Positions 16,904-24,979 of a stretch of DNA of 64,000 nucleotides are shown piece after piece. The notes below the pieces were generated by a model that was given only the letters and a program-made list of their open reading frames with translations, was not told the origin of the DNA and ran no database searches. The translations under genes and the position numbers were made by a program. Source of the DNA: VRUE01 sp963742535 (GTDB lineage: Bacteria > Actinomycetota > Thermoleophilia > Solirubrobacterales > 70-9); NCBI GenBank assembly GCA_963742535.1, contig CAVUMC010000002.1:2418001-2482000 (forward strand), in the 5' to 3' direction. The stretch's first letter is position 1; every line of letters begins with the position of its first letter.

Positions 16904-17371
16904 ATGTCGAAGACCGCCGCCGAGATCATGGATGCCAACGTGCCGACCGTCTCTCCAGACGCCGACGCGCGCGCCGCGATCGAGCTGCTGGCCAAGACGG
17001 AGGTCGGTGCGATCCCGGTCACCGATGCCGACCGCAAGGTCGTCGGCATCGTCAGCGAGTCGGACTTGATCCTCAGTGACGAGGAGGCCGATCTGCACCT
17101 GCCCCATTACCTCAACATCATGGGTGGGATCGTCTTCGTCGGTTCGATGAAGGGTTTCGAGCAGCGCCTCGACAAGGCGTTTGCCACGAGCGTCTCCGAG
17201 CTGATGACCGCCGACCCGATTGTCGCCCACACCGACGACGACGCCGAGACGGTCGCCCGCACGATCGCCGAGAAGCACCACAACCACCTGCCCGTGGTCG
17301 ACGGCGAGGGCCGGCTTGCCGGCCTGGTCACGCGGGCCGACGCGCTGTCCGCGCTCGTCGCCGACGAGTAG
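16904..17371 (+). CDS. CBS-domain pair protein
   Basis: A 155-residue cytoplasmic protein made of two CBS motifs (about 8-55 and 95-150: IMDANVPTVSPDADARAAIE and LMTADPIVAHTDDDAETVAR). CBS pairs bind adenosine nucleotides and act as sensors. The insert between them includes LNIMGGIVFVGSMKGFEQRL, seen in several small stand-alone CBS proteins. Position in the nnr-alr operon suggests a link to energy or cofactor state, but its partner is unknown. Confidence 0.85.
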   Translation: MSKTAAEIMDANVPTVSPDADARAAIELLAKTEVGAIPVTDADRKVVGIVSESDLILSDEEADLHLPHYLNIMGGIVFVGSMKGFEQRLDKAFATSVSELMTADPIVAHTDDDAETVARTIAEKHHNHLPVVDGEGRLAGLVTRADALSALVADE

Positions 17372-17375
17372 TCCG

Positions 17376-18482
17376 ATGGCGCGGGCGGTCGCCCGGATCG
17401 AGCTGGGCGCGGTGGAGCGCAACTGCGCAACGCTGAAGCGAGCGCTTGGCGGCGCCGAGCTCTGCGCCGTGGTCAAGGCGGATGGCTACGGCCATGGCGC
17501 CGACGTTTGCGCGGCCGCAGCGCTTGCCGGGGGCGCGACTCGGTTGGCGGTCGCGACTGGGGTAGAGGCCGCGCAGATCGGCCGCCGCTTCCCTCAAGTG
17601 CCCCTCTTGACGATGGGCGCGCTGACCGAGGAGGACCTCAACGCGGCGCTGTCGGCTGGGTCGGAGGTGGCGCTCTGGCGCGAGGGATTCCGTCGGCTCG
17701 TCGCCGCCCGAGGCAGCGCCCAAGGTCGACCGGTGCGCGTGCACGTGAAGTTCGACAGCGGCATGGGCAGGCTTGGAACTCCCGATGCGGACGAGGTGCT
17801 GGCACTCGCCCGTGCATGCGATGGGGACCCGATGCTCGAGCTCGCCGGGGTCTGGACGCACTTCGCCACTGCCGACGAACCGGACTCCGGCTTCTTCGAT
17901 GAGCAGTTGCGCCGCTTCGAGGCCGTTGCCACAGCGGTCAAGGCCGAGTTTCCCGGTGTGATCGCCCACGCCGCCAACAGTGCCGCGGTCTTCCGCGAAC
18001 CCCGCGCCCACTTCGACATGGCCCGCTGCGGAATCGCCGTCTACGGCCTCGATCCGTTTCAAGGCGATCCGGCGGAGCATGGCCTGGAGCCGGCGCTCTC
18101 GCTCTGCTCGTACGTCGCCGATGTCAAGCGCTTCCCGGCGGGCACCAGCGCGGGTTACGGCCAGACCTGGAAGGCGCCATCTGACACCTGGGTCGGGGTC
18201 CTGCCAATCGGCTACGGCGACGGTGTCCGCCGGGGTCTCTCGAACAACGCCGAGGTGCTGGTTCGGGGCAGTCGCCGTCCACTGGTCGGCACCGTCTCGA
18301 TGGACAACGTGACGATCGACCTCGGCCCGGAGACCGACGTCGAGCCAGGAGACGAGGCCGTGCTGATCGGGACGCAGGGCGACGAGGCAATCCGTGCGGA
18401 GGAGGTGGCCGGCCGCCTCGGCACGATCAACTACGAGGTCACCTGCGGGATCTCGGCGCGGGTGCCGCGGGAGCCTGCGTGA
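17376..18482 (+). CDS. alr: Alanine racemase
   Basis: The ATG at 17376, five bases after the CBS stop, gives a 368-residue fold-type III PLP enzyme producing D-alanine for peptidoglycan. The PLP lysine is in VVKADGYGHG (about residue 34), and the catalytic Tyr region SAGYGQTW and VLPIGYGDGVRR are present, followed by GTVSMDNVTIDL. The stop overlaps the next GTG start as GTGA. Confidence 0.96.
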   Translation: MARAVARIELGAVERNCATLKRALGGAELCAVVKADGYGHGADVCAAAALAGGATRLAVATGVEAAQIGRRFPQVPLLTMGALTEEDLNAALSAGSEVALWREGFRRLVAARGSAQGRPVRVHVKFDSGMGRLGTPDADEVLALARACDGDPMLELAGVWTHFATADEPDSGFFDEQLRRFEAVATAVKAEFPGVIAHAANSAAVFREPRAHFDMARCGIAVYGLDPFQGDPAEHGLEPALSLCSYVADVKRFPAGTSAGYGQTWKAPSDTWVGVLPIGYGDGVRRGLSNNAEVLVRGSRRPLVGTVSMDNVTIDLGPETDVEPGDEAVLIGTQGDEAIRAEEVAGRLGTINYEVTCGISARVPREPA

Positions 18483-19903
18483 GCCCTCTGGGGGAACGGC
18501 TCGGGGCGGCTCCGGCGGTTCAGCTGGCCCGCCGTGCTCTCGCCGGCGAGGAGGGCGTCTGGATCGCCGGCGGGGCGGTCCGCGACGCCGCGCTCGGCCG
18601 GGAAGTCCCCGACCTCGACCTTGCCGTTGCTGGTGACCCGGCGCCACTGGCGAAGGCGATCGCCCGCGAGGGTCGCGGCCACTCCTTCGAGCTCTCGGCC
18701 GAGTTCGCCACCTGGCGCGCCGTTGCCGCGGACCACGCATGGCAGATCGACGTCACCACTCTGCGCGGCGACACGATCGAGGCCGACCTCGGCGAGCGTG
18801 ACTTCACGATCGGCGCCATTGCCGTGCCGCTCGCCGGCGGCGCGCCGATCGACCCCCACGGTGGTGTCGCCGACCTCGAGCGCCGTCTGCTGCGCGTGGT
18901 TGGCGAGGGCAGCTTCGCCGCCGACCCGTTGCGCTTGTTGCGAGCGCCGCGGTTCGCCGCCAATCTCGACCTGCAGATCGACCCATCCACCGTCGCCATG
19001 GCGCGAAGGGAAGCGGCTCGCGCCGCCGAGCCGGCGGGCGAGCGCCAGTTGGTCGAGCTGCGCAAGCTGATCGGCGGTCCCGACCCGCTGCGCGGCATCG
19101 CCCTGCTCGATGAACTCGGGCTCACCGCCGTGGTGCTGCCGGAGCTGGAGCAACTGCGCGGGGTCGAGCAAGGCCCCAACCATCACCTCGACGTGCACGG
19201 ACACACGATCGCCGTGCTCGAACGCACGCTCGAGGTGGAGGCCGATCTGGAGCGCTTTGGCGGCGAGCGCGCAGAGGAGCTGGCGGCGCTGCTGGCCGAG
19301 CCGCTGGCCGATGAGATGGACCGCCGCACGGCCCTGCGCTTTGGCGCCCTCCTGCACGACATCGGCAAGCCAGCGACGCGCTCCGAACGCGACGGCTTTG
19401 TCACCTTCATCGGCCACGACCGCGACGGCGTCGGCATCGTCGGCGGGCTCTGTCGCCGCCTGCGTGCCAGCCGCGTGCTGACCCGTCACCTGCAGGACCT
19501 GACCCTGCACCACCTGCGGCTCGGCTTCCTCGTGCACGAGGCGCCGTTGCCACCGCGCCGTGTCCACGAGTACTTGCGGGCGACCGAACCGGTTGGGGTG
19601 GACGTGACCCTGCTGACGATCGCCGACAGGCTCTCCGCCCGCGGTTCCGGTCCTTTCGCCACGCCCGAGGCGATCGAGGGGCACTTGTCGCTGGCCAGGC
19701 AGATGCTTGCCGCGGCGCTCGACTGGCGACGCGAGGGGCCACCTAGGCCGCTGCTGCGGGGCGACGAGCTGGCAGCTGAGGTGGGCCTCGACGAGGGTCC
19801 GGAGCTGGGAGAGATGCTCGCCGAGCTGGAGGCCGCCCAGTACGCGGGCGAGGTTGCCGATCGCGATCAGGCGGTCGCTTTCGCCCGTTCGCAACGTGGT
19901 TGA
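18479..19903 (+). CDS. Polynucleotide adenylyltransferase / CCA-type nucleotidyltransferase with HD domain
   Basis: The 474-residue protein has the class II nucleotidyltransferase head WIAGGAVRDAALG followed by VPDLDLAV (the DxD metal pair), the RDFTIGAI motif and ADPLRLLRAPRFAA, as in CCA-adding enzymes and poly(A) polymerases. A metal-binding HD phosphohydrolase domain follows (LLHDIGKPATR and IGHDRDGVGIV). Most likely it completes or repairs tRNA 3' ends; poly(A) polymerase activity cannot be excluded. Overlap with alr suggests shared transcription. Confidence 0.88.
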   Translation: MSPLGERLGAAPAVQLARRALAGEEGVWIAGGAVRDAALGREVPDLDLAVAGDPAPLAKAIAREGRGHSFELSAEFATWRAVAADHAWQIDVTTLRGDTIEADLGERDFTIGAIAVPLAGGAPIDPHGGVADLERRLLRVVGEGSFAADPLRLLRAPRFAANLDLQIDPSTVAMARREAARAAEPAGERQLVELRKLIGGPDPLRGIALLDELGLTAVVLPELEQLRGVEQGPNHHLDVHGHTIAVLERTLEVEADLERFGGERAEELAALLAEPLADEMDRRTALRFGALLHDIGKPATRSERDGFVTFIGHDRDGVGIVGGLCRRLRASRVLTRHLQDLTLHHLRLGFLVHEAPLPPRRVHEYLRATEPVGVDVTLLTIADRLSARGSGPFATPEAIEGHLSLARQMLAAALDWRREGPPRPLLRGDELAAEVGLDEGPELGEMLAELEAAQYAGEVADRDQAVAFARSQRG

Positions 19904-19913
19904 GAGCTTGCCC

Positions 19914-20645
19914 ATGATCGAAGCGATCACTTTCGACTTCTGGAACACGATCGCGCGTGCCCCTGCGGGGATGATGACCGAGGCCCGTCAGCGGGCGGTC
20001 GTCGCGGCCTGCGCCGCCGGAGGGGTGGAGGTGGAGGAGGAGCTCCTATTACGCAGCCTCGAGCAGGTCGCGTTCAGTTACGAAAACTCTTGGTCAAGCG
20101 GGGAGCACTTCCATCCCCACACTGGGGCCGAGATGCTGGTCCGCGCGATTGGCATCGACGGCGCCGTGGCGGAGGAGGTCGCCGAGGCCTTTCTGACGGC
20201 AGGCAGGGACGCGACGCTTGAGTTCTCACCGGGCATTGGTCCCACGCTCGAAGATCTCGCGGCGCGCGGGATCCGCCTCGGCATCGTTTGCGACGTCGGT
20301 TTCACTGGTGGTGAGCTGTTGCGCGGCCTGCTCGCCGACGCGGGGCTGCTTGATCACTTCTCGGGCTGGGCCTTCTCGGACGAGGCCGGTCACTACAAGC
20401 CCTCGCCGCAGATCTTCGAAGTTGCTCTGGACTCGCTTGGGGCCTCGCCTAAGGCGGCGATGCACGTCGGCGACCTGCGCCGTACCGACATCGCCGGCGC
20501 CGCGGCGCTAGGCATGCGGACCGCTCGGTACCGGGCTCTGCACGACGATCTGGGTGCCAACAGCGAAATCGAGGCAGACTTTGTCCTTGACAGCCATTTC
20601 GAACTCCCCGGCGTGATTGACCGCATCGAAGGGCGCTCTCCTTAA
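19914..20645 (+). CDS. HAD-superfamily hydrolase (subfamily IA)
   Basis: A 243-residue protein starting at ATG 19914. Motif I is TFDFWNTI (nucleophilic Asp at residue 8; Trp at +2 as in dehalogenase-like members rather than the DxD of typical phosphatases). Motif II is in GIVCDVGFTGGE, the Lys in HYKPSPQIF and motif IV in HVGDLRRTDIAGAAALG. It is probably a small-molecule phosphatase or dehalogenase-like enzyme; substrate unknown. It ends the long operon from acpS. Confidence 0.85.
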   Translation: MIEAITFDFWNTIARAPAGMMTEARQRAVVAACAAGGVEVEEELLLRSLEQVAFSYENSWSSGEHFHPHTGAEMLVRAIGIDGAVAEEVAEAFLTAGRDATLEFSPGIGPTLEDLAARGIRLGIVCDVGFTGGELLRGLLADAGLLDHFSGWAFSDEAGHYKPSPQIFEVALDSLGASPKAAMHVGDLRRTDIAGAAALGMRTARYRALHDDLGANSEIEADFVLDSHFELPGVIDRIEGRSP

Positions 20646-20668
20646 CAACCCGCTACGCTCCCCGCCGC

Positions 20669-20887
20669 ATGGCGAAAGAGGAGAAGATTGAGATGGAGGG
20701 CGAGATCACCGAGGCCCTCCCCAACACGATGTTCCGCGTCAAACTCGACAACGGCCACGATGTGCTCGGCCACATCTCGGGCAAGATGCGCCGCCATTAC
20801 ATCCGCATCCTTCCCGGCGACCGCGTAAAGATCGAGCTTTCTCCTTACGACCTCGACCGGGGACGCATCACCTACCGCTACAAATAA
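20669..20887 (+). CDS. infA: Translation initiation factor IF-1
   Basis: A 72-residue OB-fold protein with the canonical ALPNTMFRVKLDNGHDVLGH, ISGKMRRHYIRILPGD and ending RGRITYRYK. IF-1 occupies the ribosomal A site during initiation. It is away from the usual rpmJ-rpsM-rpsK surroundings and is followed after only three bases by the PqqD-like gene, an unusual neighbourhood for an essential translation factor. Confidence 0.96.
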   Translation: MAKEEKIEMEGEITEALPNTMFRVKLDNGHDVLGHISGKMRRHYIRILPGDRVKIELSPYDLDRGRITYRYK

Positions 20888-20890
20888 GCG

Positions 20891-21310
20891 GTGTCCGAGC
20901 ACTTTCGCATCGGTCCCGAGATCGTTCACGAGACGGTCGACGGCGAGGTGATCGCGATCGATCTCGACAACGGCAGCTATTACAGCCTGGCTGGGAGCGG
21001 CCCCCTGATCTGGTCGCTGCTTGCTGACGGGGCTAGTGAGGTGGAGCTGCGGGATGCCCTTGAGGCCAGGTTCGGCGGCGCCGAGACGATCGCCGGTGAC
21101 GTCTCCACCTTGTTGGGGCAGCTGCGCGAGAGCGGCTTGATCGTCGAAGTCGCGCGCGCAGGTGGCGTTGCGACGCCCGCGGCGGACGCCGTGGACGGTG
21201 AGACCTACGAGGTGCCTCGCTTTGAGCGCTACACCGATATGAAGGACTACTTCCTGCTCGACCCGATTCACGAGGTCGACACCGCCGGCTGGCCGCGGCC
21301 GGCGGCTTAG
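20891..21310 (+). CDS. PqqD-like (RRE-type) protein with a conserved-looking tail
   Basis: The 139-residue protein has a PqqD winged-helix core (residues 8-95: ETVDGEVIAIDLDNGSYYSL, SGPLIWSLLADG). PqqD folds bind leader peptides in RiPP pathways but also occur in polysaccharide loci beside HprK-related kinases. The C-terminal 32 residues, including RYTDMKDYFLLDPIHEVD and GWP, are acidic/aromatic and look like a separate short motif seen on some PqqD relatives. GTG start. It heads a four-gene cassette with HprK-like kinase, GT2 and nucleotidyltransferase; no radical SAM enzyme or obvious precursor peptide is next to it. Confidence 0.75.
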   Translation: MSEHFRIGPEIVHETVDGEVIAIDLDNGSYYSLAGSGPLIWSLLADGASEVELRDALEARFGGAETIAGDVSTLLGQLRESGLIVEVARAGGVATPAADAVDGETYEVPRFERYTDMKDYFLLDPIHEVDTAGWPRPAA

Positions 21311-21313
21311 GGC

Positions 21314-22429
21314 GTGCCGGGGCATCCATCCGCGGCGCAGGCGAGCGGGACCAACCTCGCCGCCGCCTATTTCGACCAGCTTCGCGAGCGCTTCGAGGAT
21401 GCCGGGAGCGCTGGCACCCTCGACCTCGAGATGGCGGGACTGCCCGTGCGGCTGCGCTACGCGGGCGAGGGCCTGCGGGCGAATCTGCTGGCACCCTTCG
21501 AGCACCTCGCCGCCAGCTTCACTAGGGACCCCGCGCTGACGATCTCGGCCTTCGACACGGCTTCGAGCGGTATCGAGCCACCGGCGCCGCTCTGGGAGTC
21601 GATCGAGGCGGCGCCCGGAACCAACCCGGTTGTGCGCCTGCGCTCGGAGCGGGCCTGCGTGCTCGCGGCTGCCGGCAGTCGGGCGCTGACTGCCGCTGAG
21701 CCGGGGGCGGGGGAGGCCGTCTTTCACCTGCCCGACGCGGCTGCGATCCCGCCGAGCGAGCGGGCGGCGCCGATCCGCGAGGCGCTGCAGCTGCTGATGG
21801 CGGCGCGGGGGCGTTTGATGACTCACGCCGGCGCGGTCGGCCGCGAGGGCCGCGGCGTGCTCCTCGTCGGCCGCGGCGGCTCCGGCAAGTCAACGCTGGC
21901 ACTCTCCTGCGCGCTCGCCGGCATGGAGATCGTCGCTGACGACTACGTCCTACTAGAGCCGAGCTCGCTGAGCGCGCACGCGATGCAGTCGACGGCAAAG
22001 TTGACCAAGGACAGCGCCGAGCGGCTCGGCATCCCGGCCGCGGCACTCGACCCCGCTGGCTTCGAGCCCACGCTGGAGGGCCCATCCAAGGCCCTCGTCG
22101 ATATCCGCACTCTCGCCCCCGGCACCCTGAAACGGCAACTGGAGATCCGCGCCATCGTCGCCCCCGCGCTGAGTCTGCCCCAGCCGGCGCATATCGCCGG
22201 TTCAGGCAGACTCGGCGAGAACGGGCCGGCGGTTCGGCCGATATCGGCGGCGGAGGGGCTGCGAGCGGTGGCGCCGAGCACGATCGTGCAGTCGGGTTTC
22301 GGTGGCGCGCCCTCGCTCACGGTGCTGGCTGACCTGGTGCGCCGCGTGCCCAGCTATGCGCTCGACCTCAGCCCCGACCCCGCGGCTAACGCGGCCACGG
22401 TCGATCGCCTGGTGACCGAACTTGGCTGA
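21314..22429 (+). CDS. HPr kinase-like P-loop protein
   Basis: A 371-residue protein with a variable N-terminal half and a C-terminal HprK-like domain: HAGAVG (171-176), Walker A VGRGGSGKST (185-194) and the Asp pair IVADDYVLLEP typical of HPr kinase relatives. No PTS HPr gene is near, so it is more likely one of the HprK-related kinases that accompany PqqD-like proteins in peptide-modification or surface-polysaccharide clusters. Four bases after the PqqD stop, GTG start. Confidence 0.75.
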   Translation: MPGHPSAAQASGTNLAAAYFDQLRERFEDAGSAGTLDLEMAGLPVRLRYAGEGLRANLLAPFEHLAASFTRDPALTISAFDTASSGIEPPAPLWESIEAAPGTNPVVRLRSERACVLAAAGSRALTAAEPGAGEAVFHLPDAAAIPPSERAAPIREALQLLMAARGRLMTHAGAVGREGRGVLLVGRGGSGKSTLALSCALAGMEIVADDYVLLEPSSLSAHAMQSTAKLTKDSAERLGIPAAALDPAGFEPTLEGPSKALVDIRTLAPGTLKRQLEIRAIVAPALSLPQPAHIAGSGRLGENGPAVRPISAAEGLRAVAPSTIVQSGFGGAPSLTVLADLVRRVPSYALDLSPDPAANAATVDRLVTELG

Positions 22430-23110
22430 GCCGACCGTCACCGCGGCAATCCCAGTCCGCGACGGTGAGGCCTACCTCGCCGAGGCGATCGAGAGCGTGC
22501 TGGCCCAGACTCGCCCCTGCGACCAGGTGGTTGTCATCGACAACGGCTCGAGCGACGGCAGCGCCGCGGTTGCCGCCGGCTACGGCCCGGAAGTCGAGGT
22601 GGTTGCCGAGCCGCGCCCCGGCATCGGGGCGGCGCGCAACGCGGCGCTCGCTGTCGCCCGCGGCGAGTTCGTCGCCTTTCTCGATGCCGACGACCTCTGG
22701 CAGCCGGACAAGATCGAGCGCCAGCTCGCCGCCTTCGCAGCGCGGCCCGAGCTGCAGTTGGTCTTCGGCCACGTGCGCCAGTTCGTCAGCCCCGGCCTGC
22801 CGGCGGCCGAGGCGGCGCTGCTGCGGATTCCGGAGGAGCCACAGCCGGGCCTCTACATCGGCGCGATGCTGGCGCGCCGCACCGCGATCGAGGCGATTGG
22901 TCCCTGGGCGGAGGACGTTCGGGTCAGCGACGGCCTCACCTTCCTGCTGCGCGCGCGCGAGCTCGGCCTGGAGCAGGAAATGCTCAGTGAGACGGTCACC
23001 CTGCGCCGGGTCCACGGCGCCAACCACTCGATCCAGAATCGCGACGAGCGGGCTGAGTTCGCCCGCCACCTGAAACGGTCGCTTGACCGGCGGCGGCAGG
23101 GGCCCGGTGA
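22422..23110 (+). CDS. Family 2 glycosyltransferase, probably frameshifted at its end
   Basis: A GT-A glycosyltransferase: TAAIPVRDGEAYLAEAIESV, VVIDNGSSDGS and the DxD motif FLDADDLWQPDKI near residue 87. Recognisable similarity stops at about HLKRSLDRRRQ (residue 226). In this sequence the frame then runs on to 23540, overlapping the next gene by over 430 bases with low-complexity Arg/Ala residues. One additional G in the GGGG run at 23099-23102 gives a TGA at 23108-23110 and a GTGA overlap with the next start, which I take as the real end. TTG start, overlapping the HprK-like stop by eight bases. Confidence 0.75.
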
Positions 23111-24231
23111 GCGAGGTGCTGGGCAACAAGCCGACGCCCGAGCAGCTGCTGGTCCTGCACGCCGCGCTCGATCCGGCGGCCGATGCCTTGGCGGCATGGG
23201 AGCGCTGGCGCGGGCGTATCGACTTCGACGACGTCGACCATGGCTCGACTCGCCTGTTGCCGCTCGTTTACCGCAATCTCGGCCCCGACTCCTTCGACGC
23301 GGAGGTCGTCGGTCGGCTCAAGGGCCTTTACCGACGCTCCTGGAGCCACAACCAGCTGATCTTCAAGCGCGCCGCCGAGGCAATCACCTTGCTCCAGGAC
23401 GCAGGGATCGAAACGCTAGTCACAAAGGGGGCCTCGCTGGCTCTCCTCGCTTACGGCGACGTCGGGGCGCGCCCGATGGACGACGTCGACGTGCTGGTGC
23501 CGATCGAGCGCGCCGGCGACGCGATCTCGGTGCTTTCTAATGCCGGCTGGTCGCCCGACCACGAGGACCCGCTTGCCTGGACCGAAGTCCATCACTCGCT
23601 TGACTTTGCCGGCGGTGAGAGCGGTCACGTTGATCTTCATTGGTTCGCCCTTTGGCAGCCGGCCAGCGATGGGCGGCTCTGGCAGGCCGCGGTGCCGCTG
23701 GAGCTGAGTGGGGTGGCGACGCGGGCGCCTTGCCCGGCGGACCAGCTGCTGCTCGCCTGCGTGCACGGCACGCCCTGGAGTCCGCTGCCGCCCTTCCGCT
23801 GGATTGCCGATGCCGTCACGGTGATCCGCGCCGCCGAGGGGGCGATTGATTGGGAGCGGCTCGTCGCTGAGGCGACACGGCGGCGGCTCACGGTGGCGAC
23901 TGCCGCCGCACTCGCCTACCTGGGCGAAGAGTTCGGCGCGGCCGTTCCGGACTCAGTTCTGGCGGAGCTGCGCGCTGCCCCCACATCCCGCCACGAGCGG
24001 GCCGCATTCCGCGCCGCCTGTCGCCCAGATTCGCCCCTGCGCACCCTGCGCATGGCCTGGGACCGCTACCGGCGCCTGCGCGACCTCGACACCGGCGCGC
24101 CTCGGCCCGACGGCTTCGTCGACTTCGCCCGTCGCTTCTGGGGATTGGAGAGCGTCTGGCGCTTGCCGGCCCACGCGGTGGGCGCCTTCAGCCGGCGCCG
24201 CCGCCGCGGTGACGCTCAATCCGCTTCTTGA
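23107..24231 (+). CDS. Nucleotidyltransferase-fold protein (NTP_transf_5-like)
   Basis: The 374-residue protein has an uncharacterised nucleotidyltransferase domain: KRAAEAITLLQDAGIETLVTKG, then the metal motif RPMDDVDVLVP around residue 125, followed by HHSLDF and VDLHWFALW. Such proteins repeatedly occur with PqqD- and HprK-like genes. The substrate is unknown. GTG 23107 is chosen for the GTGA overlap; TTG 23083 is an alternative adding eight residues. The 3' end overlaps the convergent GT2 gene by 44 bases. Confidence 0.75.
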   Translation: MSEVLGNKPTPEQLLVLHAALDPAADALAAWERWRGRIDFDDVDHGSTRLLPLVYRNLGPDSFDAEVVGRLKGLYRRSWSHNQLIFKRAAEAITLLQDAGIETLVTKGASLALLAYGDVGARPMDDVDVLVPIERAGDAISVLSNAGWSPDHEDPLAWTEVHHSLDFAGGESGHVDLHWFALWQPASDGRLWQAAVPLELSGVATRAPCPADQLLLACVHGTPWSPLPPFRWIADAVTVIRAAEGAIDWERLVAEATRRRLTVATAAALAYLGEEFGAAVPDSVLAELRAAPTSRHERAAFRAACRPDSPLRTLRMAWDRYRRLRDLDTGAPRPDGFVDFARRFWGLESVWRLPAHAVGAFSRRRRRGDAQSAS

Positions 24232-24919
24232 GCGCGAGGAAGTGCCCGGCGCGGCCGGCGGCAGCGTCCTGGGTGAGGCTCGCCGAGTGCACGCGCCGCC
24301 TCAGCAGGACATGCGGCAGGCGGGCGAACTCGACCCCGTCCTCGGCGGCGCGCAGCAGCCAGTCGATGTCCTCGGCGGCGCGCATCTCCTCGTCGAAGCC
24401 GCCGACTCGCTCGAAGACTTCGCGGCGCACGACCATCGTCATCGTGTGCACGTCGGGCTCCTCGGCGAACTCCTCCGGCTTGGGCGGCATCACCGTCGGC
24501 ACCTTCGAGCCTTCCGCCCAGAAGGGAAGCTCCGCGCCCTCCTCGACCTGCAGCTCCTGTCCGGCCAGCACGCAGCCGATCGCAGGGTTGGCGAGCAATT
24601 CCCCGACCTGCACCGCAAGCTTGTCGGGCGTCATCAGGTCGTCGGCGTCGTGGAAGGCGACGATCTCACCGTGGCTGGCAGCGAAGCCGCGATTGCGGGC
24701 CGCGGCGGGGCCCGCGTTCTCCTGGACGATCAGCTCCACCCCGGGGGAGGAGCGGGCGACCGCGGCGGTGCCGTCGCTGGAGCCGTCGTCGACGACGATC
24801 GTCTCGATCGGCGCGTAGGTCTGGGTGAGCACGCTCTCGATCGCCTCGCCGAGGTAGCGCTCGGCGTTGTAAGCGGGGATGACGACGCTGGCCAGCGGGG
24901 TGGACGACACAGTCGACAT
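24188..24919 (-). CDS. Family 2 glycosyltransferase
   Basis: A 243-residue GT-A enzyme: SVVIPAYNAERYLGEAIESVL, VVDDGSSDGT and FHDADDLMTPDKL (metal-binding DxD), with VGGFDEEMRAAEDIDWLLR as acceptor-side ED motif. ATG 24919 is preferred over 24955, whose extra residues are not family-like. It faces the PqqD/HprK cassette convergently and may add a sugar to the same product or surface polymer. No membrane segment. Confidence 0.88.
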   Translation of the reverse strand: MSTVSSTPLASVVIPAYNAERYLGEAIESVLTQTYAPIETIVVDDGSSDGTAAVARSSPGVELIVQENAGPAAARNRGFAASHGEIVAFHDADDLMTPDKLAVQVGELLANPAIGCVLAGQELQVEEGAELPFWAEGSKVPTVMPPKPEEFAEEPDVHTMTMVVRREVFERVGGFDEEMRAAEDIDWLLRAAEDGVEFARLPHVLLRRRVHSASLTQDAAAGRAGHFLALKKRIERHRGGGAG

Positions 24920-24979
24920 TCTCGCTGATGCGGTGCAACGTTTTTCGGAGCGCACGCGACCGAAACGCGTTGCACCTTT

